NCBI GenBank assembly: GCA_963931445.1
Contig: OZ007016.1
Location: 124,001-188,000 of the forward strand
Reading direction: 5' to 3'
Source: CALXVA01 sp944393025
GTDB taxonomy: Bacteria; Bacillota; Clostridia; TANB77; CAG-508
Length of the DNA stretch: 64,000 nucleotides
Shown here: positions 34,979 through 43,539 of the stretch, piece after piece
Layout of the letters: each line of letters opens with the position of its first letter
How positions within the stretch are numbered: position 1 is the stretch's first letter
Position numbers and translations under genes: made by a program
The notes under the pieces: model-generated
What the model saw: only the letters and a program-made list of their open reading frames with translations
Database searches by the model: none
Told to the model about the DNA's origin: nothing

Positions 34979-36049
34979 ATGTACATAGAAAAAATAAAAT
35001 TAAATAATTTTAGAAATTATGAAAATTTAGAAATTAATTTGAATAAAAATCTAAATATTTTTTATGGAGATAATGCACAAGGAAAAACTAATATTTTAGA
35101 AGCAATATTTTTATGCAGCTTAGGAAAATCTTTTAGAACAAATAAAGAAAAGGAAATGATAAGATTTAATAATGAAAAATCTTTAATAGAAGTATTTTAT
35201 CAAAAAAAAGATAGAGATGGAAAAATTAAAATTGAACTTAGTGAAAAAAAACAAATTAGTTTAAATGGAATAAAAATAAAAAAATTAAGTGAACTATTAG
35301 GAAATATCAATACAGTTATTTTTACGCCAGAAGATATAAACATTTTAAAAGATGGACCTCAAAGAAGAAGAAGATTTTTAGATTTAATGATAGGACAATT
35401 AAGACCAAATTATGTATATAATTTAAATTCGTATTTAAAAATTATTGAACAGAGAAATAATTATTTAAGACAAATACGAGAAGAACATAAACCAGAGGAA
35501 ATGCTCGAAATTTGGGATGAAAAATTAGCAGAATACAGTGAGAAAATTTATATTTATAGAAAAGAATTTATAGAAAAAATTATAAATAAAATAAATCAAA
35601 TTCATAGTAAGATAACAAATGAAAAAGAAATAATAAAAATTGAATATATTTCAAACTGTGAAAAAAAGGAAAATTATTTAAAATTATTAAAAGAAAGAAG
35701 AAAATTAGATATTATAAAAGGTTTTACAACAAAGGGTGTACATAGAGATGATTTTATGATATATATTAATGGTAAAGAAGTAAATATTTATGGTTCTCAA
35801 GGGCAAAATAGAACAGTTATATTATCTTTAAAACTTGCAGAACTTAATGTTATTTATGATGAAATAGGAGAATACCCAATTTTATTATTAGATGATTTTA
35901 TGTCTGAGCTAGATGAAAATAGAAGAAAAAATTTTTTAAATAATATTAAAAATGCACAAGTAATATTAACAGGTACAGAAAAAATAGATTTACCAAATTT
36001 AGAATATAATTTATTTAATGTAAAAAAAGGAATTATATTTAAAAATTAA
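34979..36049 (+). CDS. recF: DNA replication and repair protein RecF
   Basis: An SMC-like ATPase that helps load RecA at gaps with RecO and RecR. AAAGGA leads to ATG 34979 (MYIEKIKLNNFRNYENLEI, 356 residues). Walker A GDNAQGKTNILEAIF (about 31-45), the signature VYGSQGQNRTVILSLKLAE-type region (about 268) and Walker B ILLLDDFMSELDENRR (about 302-317) are visible. Position between dnaN and the DUF370 gene is classic. Confidence 0.96.
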   Translation: MYIEKIKLNNFRNYENLEINLNKNLNIFYGDNAQGKTNILEAIFLCSLGKSFRTNKEKEMIRFNNEKSLIEVFYQKKDRDGKIKIELSEKKQISLNGIKIKKLSELLGNINTVIFTPEDINILKDGPQRRRRFLDLMIGQLRPNYVYNLNSYLKIIEQRNNYLRQIREEHKPEEMLEIWDEKLAEYSEKIYIYRKEFIEKIINKINQIHSKITNEKEIIKIEYISNCEKKENYLKLLKERRKLDIIKGFTTKGVHRDDFMIYINGKEVNIYGSQGQNRTVILSLKLAELNVIYDEIGEYPILLLDDFMSELDENRRKNFLNNIKNAQVILTGTEKIDLPNLEYNLFNVKKGIIFKN

Positions 36050-36061
36050 TGAGGTGTTTAT

Positions 36062-36310
36062 ATGTATGTTCATATAGGAAAAGATGTAATAGTAAATTCA
36101 AAAAATATTATAGCTATACTAGATATAGAATCATTAGAAAAAAAGAAAAGTTTAAAAGAAGTATTACAAAATTTAAAAATAAGTGATAATATAATAGATG
36201 TATCTGAAGAAAATAAAAAATCTTTAATAATATTACAAAAAGATTGTAATATCATTGGGTATATAAGCAATATTTCTTCAAATACCATAGCAAAAAGAGC
36301 TAATAAATAA
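36062..36310 (+). CDS. remB: Extracellular matrix regulator RemB-like protein (DUF370)
   Basis: An 82-residue protein starting MYVHIGKDVIVNSKNIIAILDIE, the pattern of the YaaB/RemB family that occupies the same recF-gyrB position in Bacillus. RemA/RemB relatives are DNA-binding ring proteins that activate biofilm matrix genes. The C-terminal half (SNISSNTIAKRANK) keeps the family end. AGGTG precedes the ATG. Function here is inferred from homology and position only. Confidence 0.85.
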   Translation: MYVHIGKDVIVNSKNIIAILDIESLEKKKSLKEVLQNLKISDNIIDVSEENKKSLIILQKDCNIIGYISNISSNTIAKRANK

Positions 36311-36337
36311 AAAGACAATTAGGGAGGATAATATATA

Positions 36338-38251
36338 ATGGAAAAATTTGAACATGAGTATGGAGCAGAACAAATTCAAGTATTAGAAGGATTAGAAGCA
36401 GTTAGAAAAAGACCAGGAATGTATATTGGTAGTGTATCTATAAGAGGATTGCACCATTTAGTTTATGAAATAGTAGATAACTGTGTTGATGAAGCTTTAG
36501 CAGGGTACTGTAATGAAATTGATATAAAAATAGAACCTGGAAATATTATATCTGTTCAAGATAATGGTAGAGGAATTCCAGTAGATATTCATCCAAAAAC
36601 CAAAATATCTGCAGCAGAAACAGTGTATACAAAATTACATGCAGGAGGAAAATTTGGTGGAGATAGTGGTTATAAAGTGTCTGGCGGTCTTCATGGAGTT
36701 GGTGCTTCAGTAGTAAATGCATTATCTGAGTGGACAGAAGTTACTATTCAAAGAGACGGTGGAATATATCAAATGAAATTTGAAAAAGGAAAAACTGTTC
36801 AGCCATTAACAAGAATAGGTGATTCAGATAAAACAGGAACAAAAGTTAGATTTTTTGCTGATGGTACAATATTTGAAACATTAGAATATGATTATGAAAC
36901 ATTAGAAGAAAGATTTAGAGAGATTGCATTTTTAACAAAGGGCTTAAAAATAAATATTGAAGATTTAAGAGTAGAACCAAGTAAAAAAGCAGAATTTCTT
37001 TTTGAGGGAGGACTAAAATCATTTGTTGAATTTTTAAATAAAAATAAAGAAAAATTACATAAAGATCCAATATATATTGAAAAAAATGGAGAAGTACCAA
37101 TTGAAATAGCAATTCAGTACACCACAGCATATTCAGAAACAATACTTACTTTTGTAAACAATATTAATACAATAGAAGGTGGAACACACCTAGAGGGATT
37201 TAAAAGAGCTTTAACTAAAACATTTAATGATTATGCTAAGTCACATAATTTATTAAAAGAGAAAGATGGAAATTTACAAGGTGAAGATATAAGAGAAGGA
37301 ATAACAGCAGTTGTTTCAGTAAAAGTAAAAGAACCACAATTTGAAGGACAAACTAAAACCAAATTAGGAAATAGTAATGTGACAGGAATTGTAAGTAGTG
37401 CAGTAAATGAAGCATTGTCTAATTTCTTAGAAGAAAATCCAACTGTAGCAAAATCTATTCTTGAAAAATGTATTAGTGCTTCTCGTGCTAGAGAAGCAGC
37501 TAGAAAAGCTAGAGAACTTGTAAGAAGAAAAACAGCATTGGAAACATCTACTTTACCAGGAAAATTAGCAGACTGTAGTAGTAAAGTAGCATCAGAATGT
37601 GAAGTATACATAGTCGAGGGTGATTCTGCTGGAGGAAGTGCAAAGCAGGGAAGAGACAGAAGATTTCAAGCTATTCTTCCTTTATGGGGAAAAATGCTTA
37701 ATGTAGAAAAATCAAGAGCTGATAAAATATATAATAATGATAAATTACAACCTGTTATATTAGCGGTAGGAGCAGGAATTGGAGCAGATTTTGATATTTC
37801 AAAAATAAGATATGGAAAAGTAATAATTATGGCTGATGCCGATGTTGATGGCGCTCATATTAGAACATTACTTTTAACATTTTTCTTTAGGTATATGAGA
37901 CCTTTAATAGAAAATGGAAATGTGTATTTAGCACAACCACCATTATACAAACTATCTAAAAAAGGAAAACCTGATGTTTACTGCTATACTGATGAAGAAA
38001 TGGCAAAACATTTAAATGAAATGGGAAGAGATGGAGTAAATATACAAAGATATAAAGGTTTAGGAGAAATGAATCCAGAGCAATTATGGGAAACAACAAT
38101 GAATCCAGAACATAGAATATTAATAAAAGTAAAATTAGAAGATGCAATAAAAGCAGATGAAATATTTACAATATTAATGGGAGATGACATTAATCCTAGA
38201 AGAAAATTTATAGAAGATAATGCAAAATATGTAAAAAATCTAGATGTATAA
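36338..38251 (+). CDS. gyrB: DNA gyrase subunit B
   Basis: The ATPase subunit of DNA gyrase, 637 residues. GHKL ATP-binding motifs are EIVDNCVDEALAGYC (about 46-60), DNGRGIPVDIH and GGLHGVGASVVNALS (about 115-129). The Toprim domain has YIVEGDSAGGSAKQGRDR (about 424-441) and ADADVDGAHIRTLLL (about 499-513), and the end contains QRYKGLGEMNPEQLWETTMN. GGGAGGATAATATA precedes the ATG. In many Firmicutes gyrA follows directly; here a perfect terminator and a 5-kb secretion gene arm intervene. Confidence 0.98.
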   Translation: MEKFEHEYGAEQIQVLEGLEAVRKRPGMYIGSVSIRGLHHLVYEIVDNCVDEALAGYCNEIDIKIEPGNIISVQDNGRGIPVDIHPKTKISAAETVYTKLHAGGKFGGDSGYKVSGGLHGVGASVVNALSEWTEVTIQRDGGIYQMKFEKGKTVQPLTRIGDSDKTGTKVRFFADGTIFETLEYDYETLEERFREIAFLTKGLKINIEDLRVEPSKKAEFLFEGGLKSFVEFLNKNKEKLHKDPIYIEKNGEVPIEIAIQYTTAYSETILTFVNNINTIEGGTHLEGFKRALTKTFNDYAKSHNLLKEKDGNLQGEDIREGITAVVSVKVKEPQFEGQTKTKLGNSNVTGIVSSAVNEALSNFLEENPTVAKSILEKCISASRAREAARKARELVRRKTALETSTLPGKLADCSSKVASECEVYIVEGDSAGGSAKQGRDRRFQAILPLWGKMLNVEKSRADKIYNNDKLQPVILAVGAGIGADFDISKIRYGKVIIMADADVDGAHIRTLLLTFFFRYMRPLIENGNVYLAQPPLYKLSKKGKPDVYCYTDEEMAKHLNEMGRDGVNIQRYKGLGEMNPEQLWETTMNPEHRILIKVKLEDAIKADEIFTILMGDDINPRRKFIEDNAKYVKNLDV

Positions 38252-38253
38252 AT

Positions 38254-38320
38254 AAAAAGAAAAGTAAATAAGAAAAATAAACATTAAAAAATAATTCTTA
38301 TTTACTTTTCTTTTTGTATA
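38254..38320 (+). terminator. Terminator after gyrB
   Basis: Perfect 21-bp inverted repeat 38254-38274 with 38295-38315 (AAAAAGAAAAGTAAATAAGA..., ending in a run of five T). It closes the dnaA-gyrB operon. Confidence 0.85.
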
Positions 38321-38324
38321 AAAA

Positions 38325-38379
38325 TGTCGAAAAAGAGAACACGATTTTTCTTGAAATGACAATAAAAATGTGTTATAAA
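38325..38379 (+). promoter_or_regulatory. Promoter of the TraC-VirB4 arm with an upstream Spo0A-type box
   Basis: TTGAAA (38351-38356) and TATAAA (38374-38379) are 17 bases apart. TGTCGAA, a Spo0A box core, stands at 38325-38331, 20 bases upstream of the -35. A regulatory link to Spo0A is inference. Confidence 0.5.
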
Positions 38380-38448
38380 AATAATGAAAAAGGATTTTAG
38401 TTAAGTATGTTTTCTAATAATATCGAAATTTATATTATTCTTTTTGTT

Positions 38449-38477
38449 TTGACAATCTAACATAGAATAACTTTATA
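38449..38477 (+). promoter_or_regulatory. Second promoter of the TraC-VirB4 arm
   Basis: TTGACA and TTTATA separated by 17 bases, about 200 bases upstream of the first gene. The AT-rich leader up to 38665 shows no ORF and no clear fold. Confidence 0.5.
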
Positions 38478-38679
38478 GGTTAAAGTTGTTAATTTCATAT
38501 ACAATAAACAATTATTTCAAAAAAATTATTTTCTATATTTTTTATCAAAAAATTTGTTAAAAAAATAAATTAACTTAATTCTTGGATATAATATTAATTA
38601 TTCGCCAAAAATAAAAAATCAAATAAATTTTAAATATTTAAATAAATAATAAAAGACTATTTAAAAGGAGGAAAATAAA

Positions 38680-39252
38680 ATAAATAAAAAAAATAATAAT
38701 TCTACTCAAAATTGGTTAAAAATAGATAAAATATTAGAAAATGGAATAATAAAAACAAAAGAAAATAAATATTTAAAAATAATAAAAATAAGTCCAATTA
38801 ATTTTAATTTAAAATCTGAATTAGAAAAAGAAGCTATTTTAAATTCATATAAATTATTTTTAAAAACTTGTAATTTTAATTTCCAAATTTTAATTCAAAG
38901 TAATAAAGAAGATTTATCAAATTATTTTTCTAAAATAAAAAGTAATTCTGTACTAGAAGAAAAAAATATTCAAGAGATATCAAATAAATATATAGAATAT
39001 GTAAAAAAATTAAATAATAGTAAAAAGTCATCTTCAAAAAATTATTATATTATTATAGATTATAATAATAGCAATAATGAAACATTAGATATTCAATCTC
39101 ATGCTATTGAAAATTTAAATAATAAGTATTTTAAAATAAAAGATGGATTATCAAGATGTGGGAATATAGCAGTAGATATAAATGATCAAGAACAAATAAA
39201 AAATATATTATTTTCTTTTTTTAATACCAGAATTTATTTTAATAACAAATAA
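38680..39252 (+). CDS. TraC-type type IV secretion protein (apparent ATA start)
   Basis: An uninterrupted 191-codon frame (190 residues plus stop) with no in-frame ATG, GTG or TTG anywhere. AAAGGAGG (38664-38671) lies eight bases before ATA 38680, giving (M)NKKNNNSTQNWLKIDK; the next gene, virB4, begins with the same residues MNKKN, encoded by the same bases except ATG. Its body (YLKIIKISPINFNLKSELEK, about 27-46; then LEKEAILNSYKLFLKTCNFNFQIL and later NYYIIIDYNN) resembles the small TraC-like protein usually encoded just upstream of VirB4 in Gram-positive and Patescibacteria systems. Likely a cytoplasmic or peripheral partner of VirB4. Amino acid and codon use match the neighbouring genes, so it is a real gene. 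Confidence 0.75.
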   Translation: MNKKNNNSTQNWLKIDKILENGIIKTKENKYLKIIKISPINFNLKSELEKEAILNSYKLFLKTCNFNFQILIQSNKEDLSNYFSKIKSNSVLEEKNIQEISNKYIEYVKKLNNSKKSSSKNYYIIIDYNNSNNETLDIQSHAIENLNNKYFKIKDGLSRCGNIAVDINDQEQIKNILFSFFNTRIYFNNK

Positions 39253-39426
39253 AAAATTATATATAAAAAATAATATTAAATAAATTATTTATTAAATATT
39301 ATTTTATTAAATAATAAAATAAAAATATTAAATAAATAATATTAAAAATAAAATAAAAAATAATAATAAAAGGTTTATAGATATACCCATTATAAAAAAT
39401 CTAAATATATAATATAAGGTAAATAA

Positions 39427-41241
39427 ATGAATAAAAAAAATAAACAAAAATTAAATTTTTTAGAAGGAACAGTTTCTAATAATGATTTTTTAGCACCATC
39501 ATATATCAATTTATCTAATCCAAAATATATAGAAATAGATAATGTTTATTTTTCATCAATTTTAATAATAAATTATTACAGAGAACAAAATGAATTGATA
39601 TTAAAATCACTTATAGATACCAATATAGATATAAATATTTCTATTTTTTATGAAAAACAAGATAATTATAAAGCAATAAGAGAATTAACATATCATATAG
39701 GAAATGTTGGTGCAGATTTAAAAACAAGTAATCAAAATAAACAAAATATAGATATTGTAGCTTTTACATATAATGATGCTAAATATATTAGAAAAGAATT
39801 ACAAATAAATAATGAGGATTTATATTATTTATACATTTATATTAATACATACTCACAAGATTTAAAGGAATTAGAAAATACACTAAACAAAATTGAAGGA
39901 ATATTAGAAGGTAGAGGACTAAATATTAGAAGAGCATATTTTAGACAAGAGCAAGCATATAAAGCTTGTTTGCCATTAATGGAAAATAATAAAATTTTAA
40001 AAGAAGTTGCTAAAAGGAATGTATTAACAAGCGGACTTATTTCCACATATCCTTTTAGTTCTTCAGCAATTTTTGATGAAAATGGAATATTTAGTGGAAT
40101 AAATATATACAATAATTCATTAATATTTATTGATAGATACAATACTCAAAAATACAAAAATGCAAATATGTGTATTTTTGGTACATCAGGTGCTGGAAAA
40201 TCTTTTTATACAAAATTATTGATTTTAAGATATAGATTATTAGGAATAGAGCAATATATTATAGATCCAGAAAGAGAGTATAACAATTTATGTAAAAATT
40301 TAAATGGAGCACTTTTAAAAATAGGCCCTAGTTCTAATACTTATATAAATATATTTGATATAAGAAAAGAAAGTTTAGAAGATGAAGAACAAGGTTATTT
40401 AGCAAATAAAATTAGTAAATTAATGGGCTTTTTTAATCTTATTTTTGGAAAAATAAATGAAGAAGAAAGGGCTATTTTAGAAGAAAAAATAATAGAATTA
40501 TATGAAATTAAAAATATTAACTTTGATGATAAAAGTCTATATAAAGAGGTAAATTATAGTACAGGAATAGAACTTATTTTTAAAGAAAGTAGAGATATGC
40601 CAATTTTAGAAGACTTTTATAATATTTTAGATAAAGATGAAAAAACAAAAATATTTAAAATAAAATTAATACCATTTATAAAAGGGTCACTAAAATTTTT
40701 TAATAATTACACAAATATAGAATTAAATAATAAATTAATTGTTGCTGATGTATATGAATTAGGAGAAGAAAATTTAAAATATGGCATGTATTTATTTACG
40801 GATTTATTTTGGGACAAAATAAAAAAAGATAGAAAAATAAAAAAAGCTATTTATTTAGATGAAATATGGAGACTAATTGGCGTAACTTCGAATAAAGATG
40901 TTGCAAGTTTTATATATAAAATATTTAAAACTATTAGAAAATATGGTGGTAGTAGTGTTGCAATAACGCAGGATATATCTGATATTTTCAGTTTAGAAAA
41001 TGGAAGTTATGGAAAAAGTATTTTAAATAATTCTAGTATAAAAACTTTTTTTGCATTAGAAGAAGAAAATATAAAAATATTGGAAAAATACACTAATTTA
41101 TCAGAAAAAGAGAAAATAGAAATCAAATCTTTAAAAAGAGGAGAGTGTCTGACATTTGTAGGAGATGAACATATTTTAAATAGAATTTGTGTAGCAGATT
41201 TTGAAAGAGAAATAATAGAAAATAAAAATAATAGTATATAA
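39427..41241 (+). CDS. virB4: VirB4-family type IV secretion ATPase
   Basis: A 604-residue ATPase that powers assembly and transfer in type IV secretion and conjugation machines. Residues 1-230 form the N-terminal domain (with EGRGLNIRRAYFRQEQAYKACLPL about 157-180, a VirB4 hallmark). The ATPase domain has Walker A CIFGTSGAGKSFYTKLL (about 246-262), followed by YIIDPEREYNNLCKNLNG, Walker B KKAIYLDEIWRLIG (about 475-488), and the TRIRKYGGSSVAITQDISDI-like segment KTIRKYGGSSVAITQDISD (about 501-519). AAGGT precedes the ATG. It lies 175 bases after the TraC-type gene; both belong to the arm inserted between gyrB and gyrA. Confidence 0.92.
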   Translation: MNKKNKQKLNFLEGTVSNNDFLAPSYINLSNPKYIEIDNVYFSSILIINYYREQNELILKSLIDTNIDINISIFYEKQDNYKAIRELTYHIGNVGADLKTSNQNKQNIDIVAFTYNDAKYIRKELQINNEDLYYLYIYINTYSQDLKELENTLNKIEGILEGRGLNIRRAYFRQEQAYKACLPLMENNKILKEVAKRNVLTSGLISTYPFSSSAIFDENGIFSGINIYNNSLIFIDRYNTQKYKNANMCIFGTSGAGKSFYTKLLILRYRLLGIEQYIIDPEREYNNLCKNLNGALLKIGPSSNTYINIFDIRKESLEDEEQGYLANKISKLMGFFNLIFGKINEEERAILEEKIIELYEIKNINFDDKSLYKEVNYSTGIELIFKESRDMPILEDFYNILDKDEKTKIFKIKLIPFIKGSLKFFNNYTNIELNNKLIVADVYELGEENLKYGMYLFTDLFWDKIKKDRKIKKAIYLDEIWRLIGVTSNKDVASFIYKIFKTIRKYGGSSVAITQDISDIFSLENGSYGKSILNNSSIKTFFALEEENIKILEKYTNLSEKEKIEIKSLKRGECLTFVGDEHILNRICVADFEREIIENKNNSI

Positions 41242-41352
41242 ATGTTAATTAAAAAATTTTATTTTTTAATATAATGGAAGTTAATATAATATAATACAGA
41301 ATAATGTCAAATATAAAAAATATTTTACATTAAAAGAAAGGGTGAAATTAAT

Positions 41353-42612
41353 ATAATAAAAATAATAACAGCAATAGGTGATGAGAATTTAAATAATAAT
41401 TTAAAAAAACAAAAAAATATAGAAATTATTTTAAAAGATATTCCATATAAAGAAGGAATAATTGAAGTATTAGAAAAATATTCTGAAGTTGATTATATAA
41501 TATTAAATTATATGTTACAGGGAGAAATTGAAATTGAAGAATTAATAAAAAAAATAAATTTAATTAATAAAAATATTAAAGTTATTTTAATTATAAATAA
41601 AATAGATGAAAAAATGGAAAAAATATTATACGAAAATAAAATATATAAAATAATAAATAATAATCAAATAGAAGAATTAATTGAGATATTAAATTATAAT
41701 AATGAAAACTTAAAAGAAGTAAATTTTATGAATAATATTCATGAAAATAATTTGAAAAAACAAAAAAATAAAAAATTAACAAAGAAAAATAAATATATAA
41801 TTAAAAAAAATATTTTAAAAGATAAAATAATAATAGTAAAAACAAAAATAAAAAATATATTAATAAATAATATTAGAGAAAAAAATAAATTAAAAGATAT
41901 TTTAAATAAAAAATTAAACAATAAAACCATTTGCATTACAGGCCCCCCATCTGTTGGAAAAAGTATAATATCTATAAATTTAGCAAAAATAAATATTTAT
42001 TCAAAAAATAAAATTTTAATAGTTGATCTAGATTTTATAAATAATTCTGTTAATACCATTCTGGGTATAAAAAATATTCCAAAAAATAAAAAAGAAATAA
42101 ATAGTTTTATTAATATAATAAAAATAAATAAAAAAATTGATTTATTATATTTAATAAAAACAAAAGAAAATAATAATTTAAAAATTAAAGATTTAATAAA
42201 CATTATAAATGATTTAAAAAATGTATACGAATATATTATCATTGATACCAATTCAATAGAATTAATTTATTATATGAAATATATTATACAAATAAGTGAT
42301 TTTTGTTTATTTATTTCAGATGTTAATTTATTAGAGATAAATAAATCTATTAAATTATTAGATAAATATATAAATTTTTTTAATATAAATAAAAATAAAA
42401 TTAATATTATTTTTAATAAATATAATAAAGAAGCAATTAATTATAATTTATTAAAAATAATATTTAGCGAATTTAAAATAATTGGAAAAATTAATTATAA
42501 TGAAAAATATAACAAATTAATTAATAAAAATAATAAACTTAATTTAATAAATAAAAAAATAAGAAAAGAATATTTAAAAATTAATAATAAAATAAAAAAA
42601 TTAAATATATAA
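41353..42612 (+). CDS. TadZ/CpaE-like MinD-type ATPase (apparent ATA start)
   Basis: The first ATG is at 41512, but the frame is open upstream. AAGGGTGA (41338-41345) lies seven bases before ATA 41353, giving (M)IKIITAIGDENLNNNLKKQK, a receiver-like N-terminal domain typical of TadZ/CpaE proteins; with it the protein has 419 residues. A Lys/Asn-rich linker leads to the MinD-type ATPase with deviant Walker A ITGPPSVGKSIISINLAKIN (about 195-214), ILIVDLDFINNSVN (about 221-234) and a Walker-B-like YEYIIIDTNS (about 293-302). Such ATPases position pili or secretion machines at sites in the cell. It is extremely A-rich. Known family role is localisation; here a partner of the VirB4 machine is likely. 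Confidence 0.75.
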   Translation: MIKIITAIGDENLNNNLKKQKNIEIILKDIPYKEGIIEVLEKYSEVDYIILNYMLQGEIEIEELIKKINLINKNIKVILIINKIDEKMEKILYENKIYKIINNNQIEELIEILNYNNENLKEVNFMNNIHENNLKKQKNKKLTKKNKYIIKKNILKDKIIIVKTKIKNILINNIREKNKLKDILNKKLNNKTICITGPPSVGKSIISINLAKINIYSKNKILIVDLDFINNSVNTILGIKNIPKNKKEINSFINIIKINKKIDLLYLIKTKENNNLKIKDLINIINDLKNVYEYIIIDTNSIELIYYMKYIIQISDFCLFISDVNLLEINKSIKLLDKYINFFNINKNKINIIFNKYNKEAINYNLLKIIFSEFKIIGKINYNEKYNKLINKNNKLNLINKKIRKEYLKINNKIKKLNI

Positions 42613-42682
42613 AAAATATTTAGTATATTTAACTATTCTATATAAAATAAATAAATTTAATATAAAAGGAAGGATGATAAAT

Positions 42683-43402
42683 ATGGATCTAGAAAATATA
42701 GTTAATTTAAATAAAAATATAAATGAAAATTCCATAAGTCAGGAGCAAAATAATTTTTTAGAATCTAATTTAGGAAAAATAATAAATTCTGCTTTAGATG
42801 TTGGTTTAAGAATGATACTTCCAAATTTTGTAGAAGAAAGTGTTGTGGAAATTAAGGATACATTTTTAAAAAATGGTTTTAAAGAAGGTATTGGTACAGC
42901 AATAAATAATGCAATTAATTTAGGTAAAAGTATTTTGGGAATATTTACAGGAGAATTTGATAATATTTCTCAAGCAAGAGATGCAATTAAAAGTGGAGGA
43001 ATAATAGATGGAATATCAAATTTATTAGATTCTATATTACAAAAAACAAGTTCATCAGGGTTAATAACTAATAATGTTGCTAGAATGATAAGTAGTGGAA
43101 AAAATGCAATATTAGATAGTATAAGCAATAAAATAGAAAACGAGTTTACAAGTCAGATAGATGGAATTGAAAAATTGGCAAAATATGAAAGCAATTGGAA
43201 AGAATATTTTAATAACAAAGACTTTATTGGAATGGAAAGAGAGTATGAAAAAATTCAAGAAAAATTAAAGGAAATAATGCCATTAGAAAATACAATAAAA
43301 CAAGCTAGAGTAATAGAAAATTTACATACTTTAATTAAGAATAATAATCAAAATTTTAACTTAACAAAAGAACAAGAAGAATTAGCTAATTTATTAGTAT
43401 GA
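42683..43402 (+). CDS. Hypothetical helical protein of the secretion gene arm
   Basis: I do not recognise this family. AAAAGGAAGG leads to ATG 42683 (239 residues; ATG 42674 is in frame but overlaps the Shine-Dalgarno). The protein is mostly helical. Its middle (about 30-130) has alternating Gly-rich amphipathic helices: NSALDVGLRMILPNFVEESV, GFKEGIGTAINNAINLGKSI, RDAIKSGGIIDGISNLLDSI. A charged coiled-coil-like C-terminus follows (EREYEKIQEKLKEIMPLENT). It has no signal peptide and no definite membrane helix. Its base composition is less extreme than its neighbours. It lies last in the TraC-VirB4-TadZ arm, directly before gyrA, and could be a secreted substrate, a pore-forming helical protein or a structural component. 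This is inference from position. Confidence 0.7.
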   Translation: MDLENIVNLNKNINENSISQEQNNFLESNLGKIINSALDVGLRMILPNFVEESVVEIKDTFLKNGFKEGIGTAINNAINLGKSILGIFTGEFDNISQARDAIKSGGIIDGISNLLDSILQKTSSSGLITNNVARMISSGKNAILDSISNKIENEFTSQIDGIEKLAKYESNWKEYFNNKDFIGMEREYEKIQEKLKEIMPLENTIKQARVIENLHTLIKNNNQNFNLTKEQEELANLLV

Positions 43403-43462
43403 TAGATATTTAATATTAGCTAAAATATATGCTGGCAATTGTATAAAAATATTGATTTTTAC

Positions 43463-43492
43463 TTGCAAATTTTTGTGTATTTATAGTATAAT
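43463..43492 (+). promoter_or_regulatory. gyrA promoter
   Basis: TTGCAA and TATAAT separated by 18 bases, about 50 bases upstream of the gyrA ATG, giving gyrA its own transcription apart from gyrB. Confidence 0.6.
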
Positions 43493-43539
43493 ACAGAGGT
43501 AAAATAAATTACGGAAATAGAAAGGACGGAATAATAAAA

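Noticed and set aside
38252..38679. Riboswitch in the leader of the secretion arm
   Set aside because: The 200-base leader is almost pure A/T with no recognisable aptamer motif or terminator pair.
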